This document shows, piece after piece, positions 27,042-36,529 of a stretch of 64,000 nucleotides of DNA (positions are counted from its first letter, which is position 1; every line of letters starts with the position of its first letter). The notes under the pieces were generated by a model. That model was not told the DNA's origin and did not search any database. It worked only from the letters and a program-made list of their open reading frames with translations. This DNA is from an uncultured Bacteroides sp. (GTDB taxonomy: Bacteria; Bacteroidota; Bacteroidia; Bacteroidales; Bacteroidaceae). Location: NCBI RefSeq assembly GCF_963677715.1, contig NZ_OY782495.1:1178001-1242000 (forward strand), written 5' to 3'. The position numbers were made by a program, and so were the translations under genes.

Positions 27042-27848
27042 ATGGCAAAAGCTAATAAAGTTTTATTTATTACACAAGAAATTACTCCTTACGTTGCAGA
27101 ATCCGAAATGGCTAATGTGGGCAGACATTTACCACAGGCTATACAAGAAAAAGGCAGAGAAATTAGAACTTTTATGCCCAAATGGGGAAACATAAACGAG
27201 CGCAGAAATCAACTGCACGAAGTTATACGACTTTCCGGCATGAATTTAATCATTGACGATACCGACCATCCACTTATTATCAAAGTAGCTTCTATTCAAT
27301 CCGCACGTATGCAGGTCTATTTCATTGATAATGACGACTATTTTCAAAATAGGCTGCAAACCGCAGATGAGAATGGTGTAGAATACAACGACAATGACAG
27401 CAGAGCCATATTCTATTCGAGGGGAGTATTGGAAACAGTAAAAAAATTACGATGGAACCCCGATGTAATACATTGCCATGGCTGGATAACGGCCTTAGCA
27501 CCGTTATACATAAAGAAAGCTTATACAGATGAACCTTCGTTTCGCGAGACTAAAGTAATTTTTTCTATCTACGAAGATGATTTTAAAAGTAATTTTAAAG
27601 ATGACTTTGCCACACAACTAATGCTGAAAAACATCACCGAAGAAGATATCGCAACACTAAACGGTCCAGTAGACTACGTGATGCTGATGAAACTGGCAAT
27701 AGATTATTCCGACGGTGTTATACAAAACAGTCCGAATGTTAATCAGGAGGTGATGGATTATGCTCGCCAAACCGGTAAATTGGTACTAGACTACCAAGAT
27801 TCCGAAACTTATACCGACGCCTGTAACGAATTCTACGATGCAGTGTAA
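27042..27848 (+). CDS. Half-length glycogen/starch synthase-like protein (GT5 N-terminal domain)
   Basis: 268 residues from MAKANKVLF; an ATG at 27030 is also in frame. The chain matches only the N-terminal acceptor-side domain of GlgA: FITQEITPYVAESEMANVGRHLP at the start, the CHGWITALAPLYIKK segment (about 148-162) and DYVMLMKLAIDYSDGVIQNSPNV near 220. The C-terminal donor-binding domain is absent, and the ADP-glucose motif KTGGL is replaced by AESEM. It may be a non-catalytic subunit or use another partner; the GT4 gene at 30851 is a candidate for the actual polymerase. It is followed by a DUF4270 gene after 56 nt. Confidence 0.8.
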   Translation: MAKANKVLFITQEITPYVAESEMANVGRHLPQAIQEKGREIRTFMPKWGNINERRNQLHEVIRLSGMNLIIDDTDHPLIIKVASIQSARMQVYFIDNDDYFQNRLQTADENGVEYNDNDSRAIFYSRGVLETVKKLRWNPDVIHCHGWITALAPLYIKKAYTDEPSFRETKVIFSIYEDDFKSNFKDDFATQLMLKNITEEDIATLNGPVDYVMLMKLAIDYSDGVIQNSPNVNQEVMDYARQTGKLVLDYQDSETYTDACNEFYDAV

Positions 27849-27904
27849 AATTACCAATAAACAAACTAAGTAAACTATAAACTAAACTAACTCATACAAG
27901 AATC

Positions 27905-29341
27905 ATGAAAGTGAAACACTTATGGATAATCACACTCATCCTAGCTTTCTTTGGATGCGATGACAATACCGGTAATTTAGGGCTCGGCATGCTTCCGGGT
28001 TCTGATAAAATAGCAGTAGCAACCACAACATTCGATGTTTCTACTCAATCCATATTGGCAGGACCAGTTTTTGCCAAAACAAGTTCCGGATATGTAGGTA
28101 AGTTTACAGACCCCGAATTCGGATTCTACGAATCAGGATTCCTAACTCAATTAAATTGTACGGATAGCCTAAAGTTTCCTTATAACGTAATGGCTGGCGA
28201 CACTGCTTATGTAGCCGAATTGGTACTCTATTATTCCCATTACTTCGGAGATTCGCTCAACGCCTGTCGGATGAGCGTTTACCAGTTAAACAAGACACTG
28301 GATAAAAACCGCTATACTGATATTGATCCGGAAAAATACTACAGCAAAGACAATTTATTGGGACGAAAAGCATATACCGCAGTAGATCTATCCATAAGCG
28401 ATTCTCTAAGAGCCACAAGCGACTTTTATCCGTACATACGCTTTGTGCTTCCTAAAAAGTTCGGAGACGATATCATCAAAAAAAACAAAGAGAATCCTGA
28501 GTTCTTCTACAATGCAGATGCATTCATCAAGAACATATTCAAAGGTATCTATGTAAAAAGTGATTACGGAGACGGAACCATATTGTACATTGATCAGGTG
28601 AACTTAAACATTGTATTTAACTGCCACTATACAGATAGTTTAGGCCATTTCCTGAAAAAACAGGATGGCACAGATTCTCTTTATTACGGCAAGCGAACAT
28701 TTGCTGCAACCAAAGAAGTGATTCAAGCTAATCAGTTTACTAATTCGGACAAGCTGCAAGCAAAAGTAAATGAAAAGGATTGGACATACATAAAATCACC
28801 GGCCGGAATATTCACCGAAGCCACTTTACCGATTCAGGAAATAGATAACAAGCTTAGCCAAGACACATTAAACGTAGTCAAACTAAACTTAGTATATTAT
28901 GCTCAAAAGAAAGAAAATCAATTTAGCATGAGCCCACCCGATTATCTATTATTGGTAAGGGAAAAAGACATGAAAACATTCTTTGAGAATAACCAGCTAC
29001 CAGATAATGTTACGTCTTTCTTGGCTCAACGCAATACCTCGGGTACCAATCAATATACGTATAGCAATCTATCAAGACTGATTACTACATGCGTTGCCGA
29101 GAAAAATGAGGCCAAGAAAAAAGCCGGTTCAAGCTGGAATGAACAACAATGGACAGAAAGCAATCCGTTATGGAACAAGATCGTAGTGATTCCTGTCGCC
29201 GTAAACACAACTCAAGACACATCCGGTAATGTCACTATAGCCAGCATACAGAATGATATGAAGCCTAGTTACGTCAAGTTAAAAGGTGGTGCAAACACTA
29301 AACTTAAATTGGAAGTAACTTACAGCCAATTCAATAAATAA
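27905..29341 (+). CDS. DUF4270 family lipoprotein
   Basis: 478 residues. The signal peptide ends with a lipobox ILAFFGC (lipidated Cys at 18), followed by DDNTGNLGLGMLPGSD, the characteristic opening of DUF4270 in Bacteroidetes. The body is predicted beta-rich with motifs LVLYYSHYFGDSLNACRMSVYQL. The function is unknown; it is regularly found behind the GT5-like gene, as here, so it may be part of the same transcript. It ends 5 nt before a long hairpin. Confidence 0.82.
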   Translation: MKVKHLWIITLILAFFGCDDNTGNLGLGMLPGSDKIAVATTTFDVSTQSILAGPVFAKTSSGYVGKFTDPEFGFYESGFLTQLNCTDSLKFPYNVMAGDTAYVAELVLYYSHYFGDSLNACRMSVYQLNKTLDKNRYTDIDPEKYYSKDNLLGRKAYTAVDLSISDSLRATSDFYPYIRFVLPKKFGDDIIKKNKENPEFFYNADAFIKNIFKGIYVKSDYGDGTILYIDQVNLNIVFNCHYTDSLGHFLKKQDGTDSLYYGKRTFAATKEVIQANQFTNSDKLQAKVNEKDWTYIKSPAGIFTEATLPIQEIDNKLSQDTLNVVKLNLVYYAQKKENQFSMSPPDYLLLVREKDMKTFFENNQLPDNVTSFLAQRNTSGTNQYTYSNLSRLITTCVAEKNEAKKKAGSSWNEQQWTESNPLWNKIVVIPVAVNTTQDTSGNVTIASIQNDMKPSYVKLKGGANTKLKLEVTYSQFNK

Positions 29342-29345
29342 AACG

Positions 29346-29411
29346 ATAGTCACAAGCATAAGAAAGGCTCGCACATATCATTGTGCGAGCCTTTCTTATG
29401 CTTGTGACTAT
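29346..29411. terminator. Perfect 30-bp inverted repeat, bidirectional terminator
   Basis: Arms 29346-29375 and 29382-29411 are perfectly complementary over 30 bp with a 6-nt loop (TATCAT). The inner part GGCTCGCACA with flanking AAGAAA/TTTCTT looks like a normal bidirectional terminator between converging genes; the outer 14 bp extend it unusually far. Confidence 0.85.
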
Positions 29412-29425
29412 TTGTTAAACAGACT

Positions 29426-30832
29426 TTAAAGTCCTTTCTTCTTTGTCACCTTTTTCTTTGTGGAAGCAACCTTTTTAGGCCCTGCCGCCACCGTCTTTTC
29501 GGGTACATCAAGCGAACCGTCAACAGGATTCTTTAATAGTAACTTTTCCTGTTTCATTTGCAATCCATCCAGCTCCCTGTGCAATTCCATTATTTCTTCA
29601 CCCTGATTCCTGATAGTAGTAAGCAGCGAATTAAGCTCCTCATTGTCTATATCCACCGGATAAAGGGAATTCACCCTGTTAATGAAATCTCCGAGAATAT
29701 TCATGTAGTTAGTAAATGCGTCGTATGGCGAATCATAAATACCCCGATAAATAGTAAGTCCCGTATTCTTTGTCGTCATAAAACGGAAGTTATTACTAGC
29801 CTGCAGGTAATCCCAATCTTGTTTAATGCGACGGTCATTGCACAAATGAACACGTTCGGCAACACTATAAAGCTTATTAAATGCCTCACGTTGAAGCACA
29901 TTGCCCAACCATGGAGTAACATCTCTTTCTTCATCCACCCAAGAGATGGGATAAGGCACATCAATCTGAGAAACCGGCTTCAATTTCGTTACTATCTCTG
30001 TTGGTGTAGAGAAAGTAATGCCCCTATCCTTAGCACATGCAGGAAGTGCCTTGAGAAACTCTAAAATATTAGAAGACAACGGCTGAAACATACCCAATGC
30101 ACACAACTCCATAAAGATATTAACCACGGCTTCTTCTTGTGGAAAAGCAGCTATCCAGTCCATATATCTATCGGCAAACAACGGATAATCACTCCATTCG
30201 GAGTTAGAGAAGCGCAAGCTTATATCATCCGACAACTTAAAATCCCGCAACAAGAGTTTAAGGCCGGGAGCCTGACTGCAATAATACATATAATGAGGGC
30301 TCTTCCAACCAAGTATATACTTAGCGCCTTCAGTAAGCATTCCCTTAAATCCCATGCTAGCTACCGTAGCGCCAATCTCATCAGAATAAATAAGACTAGA
30401 ATTTCTAAATACTTTAGGCGCTTTACCAAAGACCTGTCTGATTTTCTCACATTGCCGGATTACTTCCTCCTTAAAACACTCCTCATTTGCCAAAGAAGAC
30501 AATCCATGAGAATAAGGTTCAGCCAGAAATTCACAACAACCAGTATCATTCAACTGATGAAGTAAATCAATAACGGCAGGAGCGTGTATCTCCAACTGCT
30601 CAAGAGCTACTCCGGAAATGGAAAGAGCCACTTTAAAAGCACCATCAGAACTTTTGACCATATCTATCAGCGTACTCAAAGCCGGAATATAAGAGCGCTC
30701 GGTCACTTCATTAATACTTGTTTCATTGGCATAGTCATCGTAATAATAATGATCTTTGCCAATATCAAAAAAACGGTAACGCTTCAGATGAATAATCTGA
30801 TGTATCTCAAAATAAAGACAGATTGTTCTCAT
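29426..30832 (-). CDS. GH57 family glycoside hydrolase (alpha-amylase type)
   Basis: 468 residues, cytoplasmic (no signal peptide). The N-terminus MRTICLYFEIHQIIHLKRY and the segments KVALSISGVALEQLE (about 67-81), CCEFLAEPYSHGLSSL and DEIGATVASMGFKGMLTEGA are typical of the GH57 alpha-amylases found beside glycogen genes in Bacteroides. The tail is Lys-rich (KKVASTKKKVTKKK). Expected role: alpha-1,4-glucan cleavage or transfer during glycogen turnover. It is the third gene of an operon with a GT4 enzyme (18 nt upstream) and a debranching enzyme. I did not assign the catalytic Glu with certainty. Confidence 0.88.
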   Translation of the reverse strand: MRTICLYFEIHQIIHLKRYRFFDIGKDHYYYDDYANETSINEVTERSYIPALSTLIDMVKSSDGAFKVALSISGVALEQLEIHAPAVIDLLHQLNDTGCCEFLAEPYSHGLSSLANEECFKEEVIRQCEKIRQVFGKAPKVFRNSSLIYSDEIGATVASMGFKGMLTEGAKYILGWKSPHYMYYCSQAPGLKLLLRDFKLSDDISLRFSNSEWSDYPLFADRYMDWIAAFPQEEAVVNIFMELCALGMFQPLSSNILEFLKALPACAKDRGITFSTPTEIVTKLKPVSQIDVPYPISWVDEERDVTPWLGNVLQREAFNKLYSVAERVHLCNDRRIKQDWDYLQASNNFRFMTTKNTGLTIYRGIYDSPYDAFTNYMNILGDFINRVNSLYPVDIDNEELNSLLTTIRNQGEEIMELHRELDGLQMKQEKLLLKNPVDGSLDVPEKTVAAGPKKVASTKKKVTKKKGL

Positions 30833-30850
30833 ATCTATATTATTTCATTG

Positions 30851-32119
30851 TTATCTATACTGTTTTAAAACTTCATCGTAAATACTACGAACCTTATACC
30901 CTACATTCTCCCATTTAATCTGGTCGACCTCTTTCTTCCCTTCATCCCGAAGATATTCATACAAGGCCGGATATGTGCAGATAGCATAAATGGCATCGGC
31001 CATGGCTTGAATGTCCCAATAATCTGTTTTTATACATTTATCAAGTATTTCAGCGCATCCCGATTGCTTAGAAATAATAGCAGGCACGCTACACTGCATC
31101 GCTTCGAGTGGGGAAATACCAAAAGGCTCGGACACAGAAGGCATAATATAAACATCACTCGCTTTCAGCACTTCATAAACTTGCTTTCCCTTCATGAATC
31201 CCGGAAAATGAAAGCGATCGGCAATACCCCGTTCAGCAGCCAGCCGAATCATCTGATTCATCATATCACCGTCACCAGCCATCACAAAACGAACATTCCG
31301 GGTACGTTTAAGTACCATAGCCGCAGCCTCTACAAAGTATTCCGGCCCTTTTTGCATCGTAATCCGTCCTAAAAAGGTTACGATCTTTTCTTTCGGATTT
31401 TTTTGTGCCTCTATTTCCATTATTTCTTCCGACAATGGAGAAACAGCGTTGTGCACGGTAGTTACTTTTTTAGGGTCCTGAAAATATTTATGTATCACTG
31501 TTTGCCGGGTCAACTCGCTAACACACATAATATGGTCCGCCTGATCCATGCCATTCTTTTCAATGGCATATACCGTAGGATTTACATTTCCCCGACTACG
31601 GTCAAAATCGGTTGCATGCACATGCACCACTAATGGTTTCCCGCTGACTTGTTTCGCATGAATACCTGCCGGATAAGTAAGCCAATCATGCGAGTGTATG
31701 ATATCAAATTGTTGTTGGCGGGCTACTACTCCTGCCACAATGGAATAATTATTAATCTCCTCATAAAGATTGTCTGGATAACGCCCCGAGAACTCAATAC
31801 AGCCTAAATCATTGGTATATAAATACCTGAAATCAGCATAAATATGATCTCGTAAGTCGTAATACAACTGCGGGTCCATGTAAGACCCCATCCGACTATT
31901 TACATGATCCCAATGAACATCCTTCCAAACCACCGGAGTATTATTCATTCCGATTATCTTCAAAAAACTCTGATCCTCGTCTCCGCAAGGTTTAGGTATA
32001 CAAAACGTAATATCCAAATCTTCTTGCAAAGCCATACCCTTAGTCAGACCATAACTTGCTGTTCCTAATCCTCCTAAAATATGAGGGGGAAATTCCCATC
32101 CAAACATTAAAACTTTCAT
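30851..32119 (-). CDS. GT4 family glycosyltransferase, probable alpha-glucan synthase
   Basis: 422 residues with the GT-B fold. The N-terminus MKVLMFGWEFPPHILGGLGTA holds the GGLG acceptor/donor loop, the middle contains DIIHSHDWLTYPAGI, and the C-terminal half has VTFLGRITMQKGPEYFVEA and the EX7E motif in SEPFGISPLEAMQC. Flanked by a debranching enzyme (10 nt upstream) and a GH57 amylase (18 nt downstream), it is probably the glycogen-elongating enzyme in this organism. The donor (ADP- or UDP-glucose) cannot be told from sequence alone. Confidence 0.87.
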   Translation of the reverse strand: MKVLMFGWEFPPHILGGLGTASYGLTKGMALQEDLDITFCIPKPCGDEDQSFLKIIGMNNTPVVWKDVHWDHVNSRMGSYMDPQLYYDLRDHIYADFRYLYTNDLGCIEFSGRYPDNLYEEINNYSIVAGVVARQQQFDIIHSHDWLTYPAGIHAKQVSGKPLVVHVHATDFDRSRGNVNPTVYAIEKNGMDQADHIMCVSELTRQTVIHKYFQDPKKVTTVHNAVSPLSEEIMEIEAQKNPKEKIVTFLGRITMQKGPEYFVEAAAMVLKRTRNVRFVMAGDGDMMNQMIRLAAERGIADRFHFPGFMKGKQVYEVLKASDVYIMPSVSEPFGISPLEAMQCSVPAIISKQSGCAEILDKCIKTDYWDIQAMADAIYAICTYPALYEYLRDEGKKEVDQIKWENVGYKVRSIYDEVLKQYR

Positions 32120-32129
32120 CTCTCCCCTC

Positions 32130-34070
32130 CTATAAATTATATTTAGACAACAACTTCAAAATCCGCAGAATTTCTGCCACATTCATGGCAAATGATACAG
32201 CGCCACGCCCCTTAAAAGGAGGGTTTCCATCAAATAATTCCGGCAATGATCCTATGCAATGATTCGTCATCTCATCTTCAAGGCCTATTAACTGGCGTTC
32301 TACAAAAGAAATGCCACTCATTTTATAAATACGCAAATAAGCTTCCATGTAAAATCCCATCAGCCATGGCCAGGCTGTGCCCTGATGATAAGCACAATCT
32401 CTTTGAGTTTGCGTTCCCACATAATTCGGATTATATCCGGCACTCTTGGGGCTCAGACTACGAAGTCCTTTGGGCGTAAGCAATTCTTTAGTTACAATGT
32501 CGAGCACTTGTTTTTTCTGCACTCTATCAAGAGGAGAATAGTCAAAAGCAACAGTGAATATCATATTAGGCCGAACGCTCCAGTCCATCATATATCCATC
32601 CACGTAATCCAGTAGGTACCCATATTCATTTCGGAATACCTCTACAAAAGACTTCGCCGTAATTTGTGCCTGAATATCAAGCGAGTCGGCAAGAATTGTA
32701 TTTCCCCCTTCTCTGGACATATCTGCCACAAAGCGCAGTGCATTATACCATAAAGCATTAACCTCCACAACATATCCGGTGCGCGGCGTAACAGGACGTC
32801 CGTCTATCGTAGAATTCATCCAAGTTACTGCTTTCTCTGTTCCGTTTGTATACAACAATCCATTATCATGAAGAAATAAATTATCATGCTTGCGCTGACG
32901 GATAAACTCAACAATCTCCTCAAGCAAATCCCCATACTTCGCCCTACATTGCTCACGCGTAGTCTCTTTCGCATATTGCTGCAAAGTCCACACAGCCCAC
33001 AAAAGCACATCCGGGTCATCCATCTCATAAACCCGGCAATCCTGAGGACGATCATTTATATAGTTACGTATCGCCCTTTGCGCAGTCTCCATCACATCTT
33101 CAAACTCCTCCGGTTCGTCAACGGCAAGTGTCAATCCCGGCAAAGCGACAAACATATCTCTCGCTCTACACTTAAACCAAGGATAACCGGCCAAAATATA
33201 ATGAGAGTCTTCCTGCTTATTATGAAATTGATGAGCCGAATTCTTCAAGCAATGATAAAAGCTATCACGAGGGGTACGATCAGTTACTTCAACCTCAAAA
33301 TTCTGTTTAAGCTTTCTGGTAGATACCTCCGAAATGCCCGCAGAGAAAACCACACTTTCCCCCTTTTTTATATCTACCTCAAAATAACCGGGAACATACA
33401 AATCCTCATTAAAATCATATCCTCTCTCCTGCTCCTTGGGATACTCTATTCCTCTGTACCAATCCGGAATAAAATGAAACTCATTCTTCTTATTCACTTG
33501 CATAAATAGCTCCGGATAACCCGGATACATACACGTTTTTATTCCATTCTCCACTTCCTGATATTCCCGACTGGCCCAGTCATTCTGATGAGTATACTGA
33601 CGCACACTTCTAAAAGCCAAAAACGGACGCAATCGAAGTTTAGTTGCCGAATGAGCCTCTAACAACGTATAGCGAATTAAAATTCTATTTTCATAATGCA
33701 CAAAGACTTTCTCCTTAGTAAGAACAACACCCCCGACACGATAAGTAGTCACCGGAACTTTTTCACAATCGAACTCGCGAATGTATTTATGCCCTTTAGG
33801 GCTAAAATTATTCCCTTGGTATTTATGTAGTCCCAAATTAAACTCCGCTCCGTGTTGAATAACTGTCTCATCCAGAGAAGATAGTAACACATGATTTTCA
33901 TCGTCCAGATTGGGAACAGGGATTACTAATAAGCCATGATATTTCCGTGTGTTACAGTCCACTATCGTTGTACAATGATAAGCCCCCGATTTATTTGTCC
34001 GAAGAATTTCTCTTGGCAAAGACTCCTCCAAATTGATCATAAGGGTCTTGTCAAATCGTAAATAACTCAT
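32130..34070 (-). CDS. Glycogen debranching enzyme (amylo-alpha-1,6-glucosidase)
   Basis: 646 residues, cytoplasmic. The N-terminal domain (SLPREILRTNKSGAYHCTT, DCNTRKYHGLLVIP) is the GDE_N beta-sandwich and the C-terminal half is an (alpha/alpha)6 barrel with AGYPWFKCRARDMFVALPG, TGYVVEVNALWYNAL and QGTAWPWLMGFY, which match the amylo-1,6-glucosidase family (GH133). It removes alpha-1,6-linked glucose at glycogen branch points. It is the first gene of the three-gene minus-strand glycogen operon. Confidence 0.9.
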   Translation of the reverse strand: MSYLRFDKTLMINLEESLPREILRTNKSGAYHCTTIVDCNTRKYHGLLVIPVPNLDDENHVLLSSLDETVIQHGAEFNLGLHKYQGNNFSPKGHKYIREFDCEKVPVTTYRVGGVVLTKEKVFVHYENRILIRYTLLEAHSATKLRLRPFLAFRSVRQYTHQNDWASREYQEVENGIKTCMYPGYPELFMQVNKKNEFHFIPDWYRGIEYPKEQERGYDFNEDLYVPGYFEVDIKKGESVVFSAGISEVSTRKLKQNFEVEVTDRTPRDSFYHCLKNSAHQFHNKQEDSHYILAGYPWFKCRARDMFVALPGLTLAVDEPEEFEDVMETAQRAIRNYINDRPQDCRVYEMDDPDVLLWAVWTLQQYAKETTREQCRAKYGDLLEEIVEFIRQRKHDNLFLHDNGLLYTNGTEKAVTWMNSTIDGRPVTPRTGYVVEVNALWYNALRFVADMSREGGNTILADSLDIQAQITAKSFVEVFRNEYGYLLDYVDGYMMDWSVRPNMIFTVAFDYSPLDRVQKKQVLDIVTKELLTPKGLRSLSPKSAGYNPNYVGTQTQRDCAYHQGTAWPWLMGFYMEAYLRIYKMSGISFVERQLIGLEDEMTNHCIGSLPELFDGNPPFKGRGAVSFAMNVAEILRILKLLSKYNL

Positions 34071-34131
34071 AGTTGTGCACTATTTAAAGGTTAATGATAA
34101 TATAAACCATTTTAAAAACGTATGTATTGCC

Positions 34132-34139
34132 CAAAAATA
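34132..34139 (-). promoter_or_regulatory. Promoter -7 element TATTTTTG for the glycogen operon
   Basis: Minus-strand match to TAnnTTTG, 61 nt before the debranching enzyme start at 34070. No clear -33 element. Confidence 0.5.
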
Positions 34140-34237
34140 CAAATTAAAGGAAGAAATGGAAATAAAAAGCTATTTTATTTTTCGTTTTTATTGTAAATAT
34201 TCGTAGCATTGCAACTTAATTAGTGAAAAAGATAAGA

Positions 34238-34918
34238 ATGAAGTCCGATATAAAAAAAATCATTATAGCAATGGTCATTCCACTATTCCTGATTTTCATT
34301 CTATATACAATTAGAATACTAGAAACAGGCATGAATTGGGATTTTACTCACCTTGGAATATACCCGCTAAGCAGAAAAGGCATTTTTGGAATTTTTGCTC
34401 ATCCACTAGTACATAACAATTTTCAACACCTGTTAGCAAACACATTTCCCCTGTTTTTCTTATCATGGTGTTTATTTTATTTCTATAAAGATATAGCTCC
34501 CTATATCTTCTTTAGCATCTGGATAGGATGTGGATTACTGACATTTATTATTGGCAAACCCGGCTGGCACATTGGCGCCAGTGGACTTATATATGGCTTG
34601 GCCTTTTTTTTGTTCCTTAGCGGAATAATAAGAAAATATATTCCGCTAATTGCCATCTCACTCCTTGTCGCTTTTCTATATGGCAGCCTCATCTGGAACA
34701 TGTTTCCATTCTTTGCCAACGAAACAACATCTTGGGAAGGCCATCTCAGTGGTGCAACAGCAGGACTATTCTGTGCTGTTTTATTCAAAAACTATGGACC
34801 TCAGAAGCCGGAAACATTTACTGAAGAAGATACGGAAACCGCAGAAGGAGATGAAGAAGATGATGATATAATATCTGCAACAACAGAAACAGAGAAAAAA
34901 GAAAAAAACGCCGAATAA
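34238..34918 (+). CDS. Rhomboid family intramembrane serine protease
   Basis: 226 residues from the ATG at 34238; an upstream GTG at 34223 would add five. Six hydrophobic segments. The rhomboid signature is complete: H64-LLAN in helix 2, the nucleophile S115 in GASG (113-116), and the catalytic H169 in EGHLSGATAG. The last 40 residues form a strongly acidic cytoplasmic tail (EEDTETAEGDEEDDD), which is unusual and may aid binding. It stands alone, convergent with marC-family gene (32 bp apart). Confidence 0.93.
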   Translation: MKSDIKKIIIAMVIPLFLIFILYTIRILETGMNWDFTHLGIYPLSRKGIFGIFAHPLVHNNFQHLLANTFPLFFLSWCLFYFYKDIAPYIFFSIWIGCGLLTFIIGKPGWHIGASGLIYGLAFFLFLSGIIRKYIPLIAISLLVAFLYGSLIWNMFPFFANETTSWEGHLSGATAGLFCAVLFKNYGPQKPETFTEEDTETAEGDEEDDDIISATTETEKKEKNAE

Positions 34919-34950
34919 GGCACTCTTTCCATAAATATGATAAGATCTCG

Positions 34951-35547
34951 CTATTTATTCAGGGCACCAAGCAACAAAGATATATTTGCGGTAAAGAGCC
35001 TCACGGATATAGCCAGCAGAATAATCCCAAAAAATTTGCGAATAATATAAATGCCCCCTTTCCCAAGAAACTGCTCTACACGATCTGTCATGCGAACAAC
35101 AAAATAAACCCAGACCATATTTAAAATTAACGCAATTACTATATTGACACTGGCATATTCAGCTCTGAGAGACAATAAGGTAGTGAAAGCCCCCGCACCC
35201 GCGAGTAAAGGAAAAACAAGCGGTACAAGGGTCGCTTCCTTTATAGGGCCCTGATTCTTAAAAATCTCTACATCTAGAAGCATCTCAAGCGACATCAAAA
35301 AGATAACAAATGCGCCGGCCACAGCGAAAGACGCTATATCTACATGAAACAATTTAAGCATCATATCTCCGGCATAGAAAAAACCAATCATAAGCAAAAA
35401 AGAAATAACCGTTGCCTTAACAGCATTAACTTCGTTGCCCCTATTTTTCAAATTAATAATAATTGGAATGGATCCTATAATATCAATGACAGCAAATAAC
35501 ACAATAAAAGCACTGATCATTTCCTGAAAATTAAAACCAGCAAGCAT
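34951..35547 (-). CDS. MarC family integral membrane protein
   Basis: 198 residues from the ATG at 35547 (MLAGFNFQEM), chosen because a strong Shine-Dalgarno AAGGAGG lies 4 nt before it and the longer frame adds a Lys/His-rich piece without homology. Six membrane helices; SAFIVLFAVIDIIGSIPIII and GAFVIFLMSLEMLL are typical of the MarC/UPF0056 family. The family is named for the mar locus but has no proven transport function. Confidence 0.9.
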   Translation of the reverse strand: MLAGFNFQEMISAFIVLFAVIDIIGSIPIIINLKNRGNEVNAVKATVISFLLMIGFFYAGDMMLKLFHVDIASFAVAGAFVIFLMSLEMLLDVEIFKNQGPIKEATLVPLVFPLLAGAGAFTTLLSLRAEYASVNIVIALILNMVWVYFVVRMTDRVEQFLGKGGIYIIRKFFGIILLAISVRLFTANISLLLGALNK

Positions 35548-35565
35548 AGCTCCTCCTTTTTTATG

Positions 35566-35573
35566 CAAAGATA
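35566..35573 (-). promoter_or_regulatory. Promoter -7 element TATCTTTG for the MarC-family gene, with strong RBS at about 35552-35558
   Basis: TATCTTTG lies only 18 nt upstream of the start codon, so the leader is very short, and the sequence TTTGCATAAAAAA occurs twice here (ending at the -7 box and before it). The ribosome-binding site AAGGAGG is unusually strong for this phylum. Confidence 0.6.
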
Positions 35574-35687
35574 ATCGTTTTTTATGCAAATAACAATAAG
35601 TCTTAATCCGAATCATCTCCATACTTAAGAAATAATAAAAAAAACAAAAAGAAAACGAACCTAAGATTGAAAAGAATCTATTATGAT

Positions 35688-35695
35688 TACATTTG
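35688..35695 (+). promoter_or_regulatory. Promoter -7 element TACATTTG for the Crp/Fnr regulator
   Basis: Consensus match, 24 nt before the ATG at 35720. Confidence 0.6.
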
Positions 35696-35719
35696 TCTTC
35701 AATTTAGAAAACCGCTATT

Positions 35720-36418
35720 ATGGAAACAATGTATGATACATTACTACAACTACCTCTATTTCAAGGACTCTGCCACGAAGATTTTACCAATATATTAGAA
35801 AAAGTAAAACTCCATTTTACAAAACACAGAATGGGAGAAACAATAGTTAATAGTGGAGAGGTTTGCGACAAATTAATTTTTTTGCTTAAGGGTGAAATTA
35901 TGTCTCTTTCTTCACCCGAAGAATGCAATTTTACTTATACCGAATATTTTGAGGCTCCATATCTTATTGAAGCATATTCTTTATTTGGAATGAGAGTTCA
36001 CTACACGTCATCATATGTAGCCCGAACTGAAGTACAAACTATTAGCATCAGCAAATCCTTCGTGCTCAGCGAATTGTTTAAATACGATATCTTCCGCCTG
36101 AACTACATGAATATTATTAGCAATCGTGCTCAAATAGTTTATGATCGCTTATGGAAGTGTCCATCAAAAACACTTGGGGAAAAAATCATAGACTTCATTC
36201 TTTTACGCACTGAAAAGCCAAGCGGTGAAAAAAAATTAAAAATCAGAATGGAAGATATTGCTATTTACGTTGATGATACGCGCCTGAATGTCTCAAGAGT
36301 ATTAAACGAATTTCAAGCAATGGGTTTGCTCACTCTCAGTCGAAAGATTATTCATATTCCCGAAATTAAAGCACTCATAGCGTGGAGTGCAAAGCAAAAC
36401 CAAGACACAAAAGAATAA
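35720..36418 (+). CDS. Crp/Fnr family transcriptional regulator
   Basis: 232 residues. The N-terminal 120 residues form a cyclic-nucleotide-binding-like beta roll ([19 protein letters not shown], then [22 protein letters not shown]). The C-terminal part is a winged helix with [27 protein letters not shown] (about 178-204). There is no N-terminal Cys cluster, so it is not an FNR iron-sulfur sensor, and the cAMP-contact residues of CRP are not evident. The effector is unknown. It is a single gene, convergent with guaA. Confidence 0.9.
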   Translation: METMYDTLLQLPLFQGLCHEDFTNILEKVKLHFTKHRMGETIVNSGEVCDKLIFLLKGEIMSLSSPEECNFTYTEYFEAPYLIEAYSLFGMRVHYTSSYVARTEVQTISISKSFVLSELFKYDIFRLNYMNIISNRAQIVYDRLWKCPSKTLGEKIIDFILLRTEKPSGEKKLKIRMEDIAIYVDDTRLNVSRVLNEFQAMGLLTLSRKIIHIPEIKALIAWSAKQNQDTKE

Positions 36419-36423
36419 CCACG

Positions 36424-36471
36424 AAAAAGGCTACTTACTAAATATCAGCGAGATACGCAAATAAGTAGCCT
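36424..36471 (-). terminator. Terminator between guaA and the Crp/Fnr gene
   Basis: Perfect 10-bp stem AGGCTACTTA (36428-36437) with TAAGTAGCCT (36462-36471), loop of 24 nt. The T-run is on the minus strand (A-run 36424-36428), so it mainly serves guaA. Confidence 0.8.
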
Positions 36472-36529
36472 AAACGGTTGATTTAAAACTAATTAGATTT
36501 TAAATCTCTTCATTTTTCGGAATCCCGTA

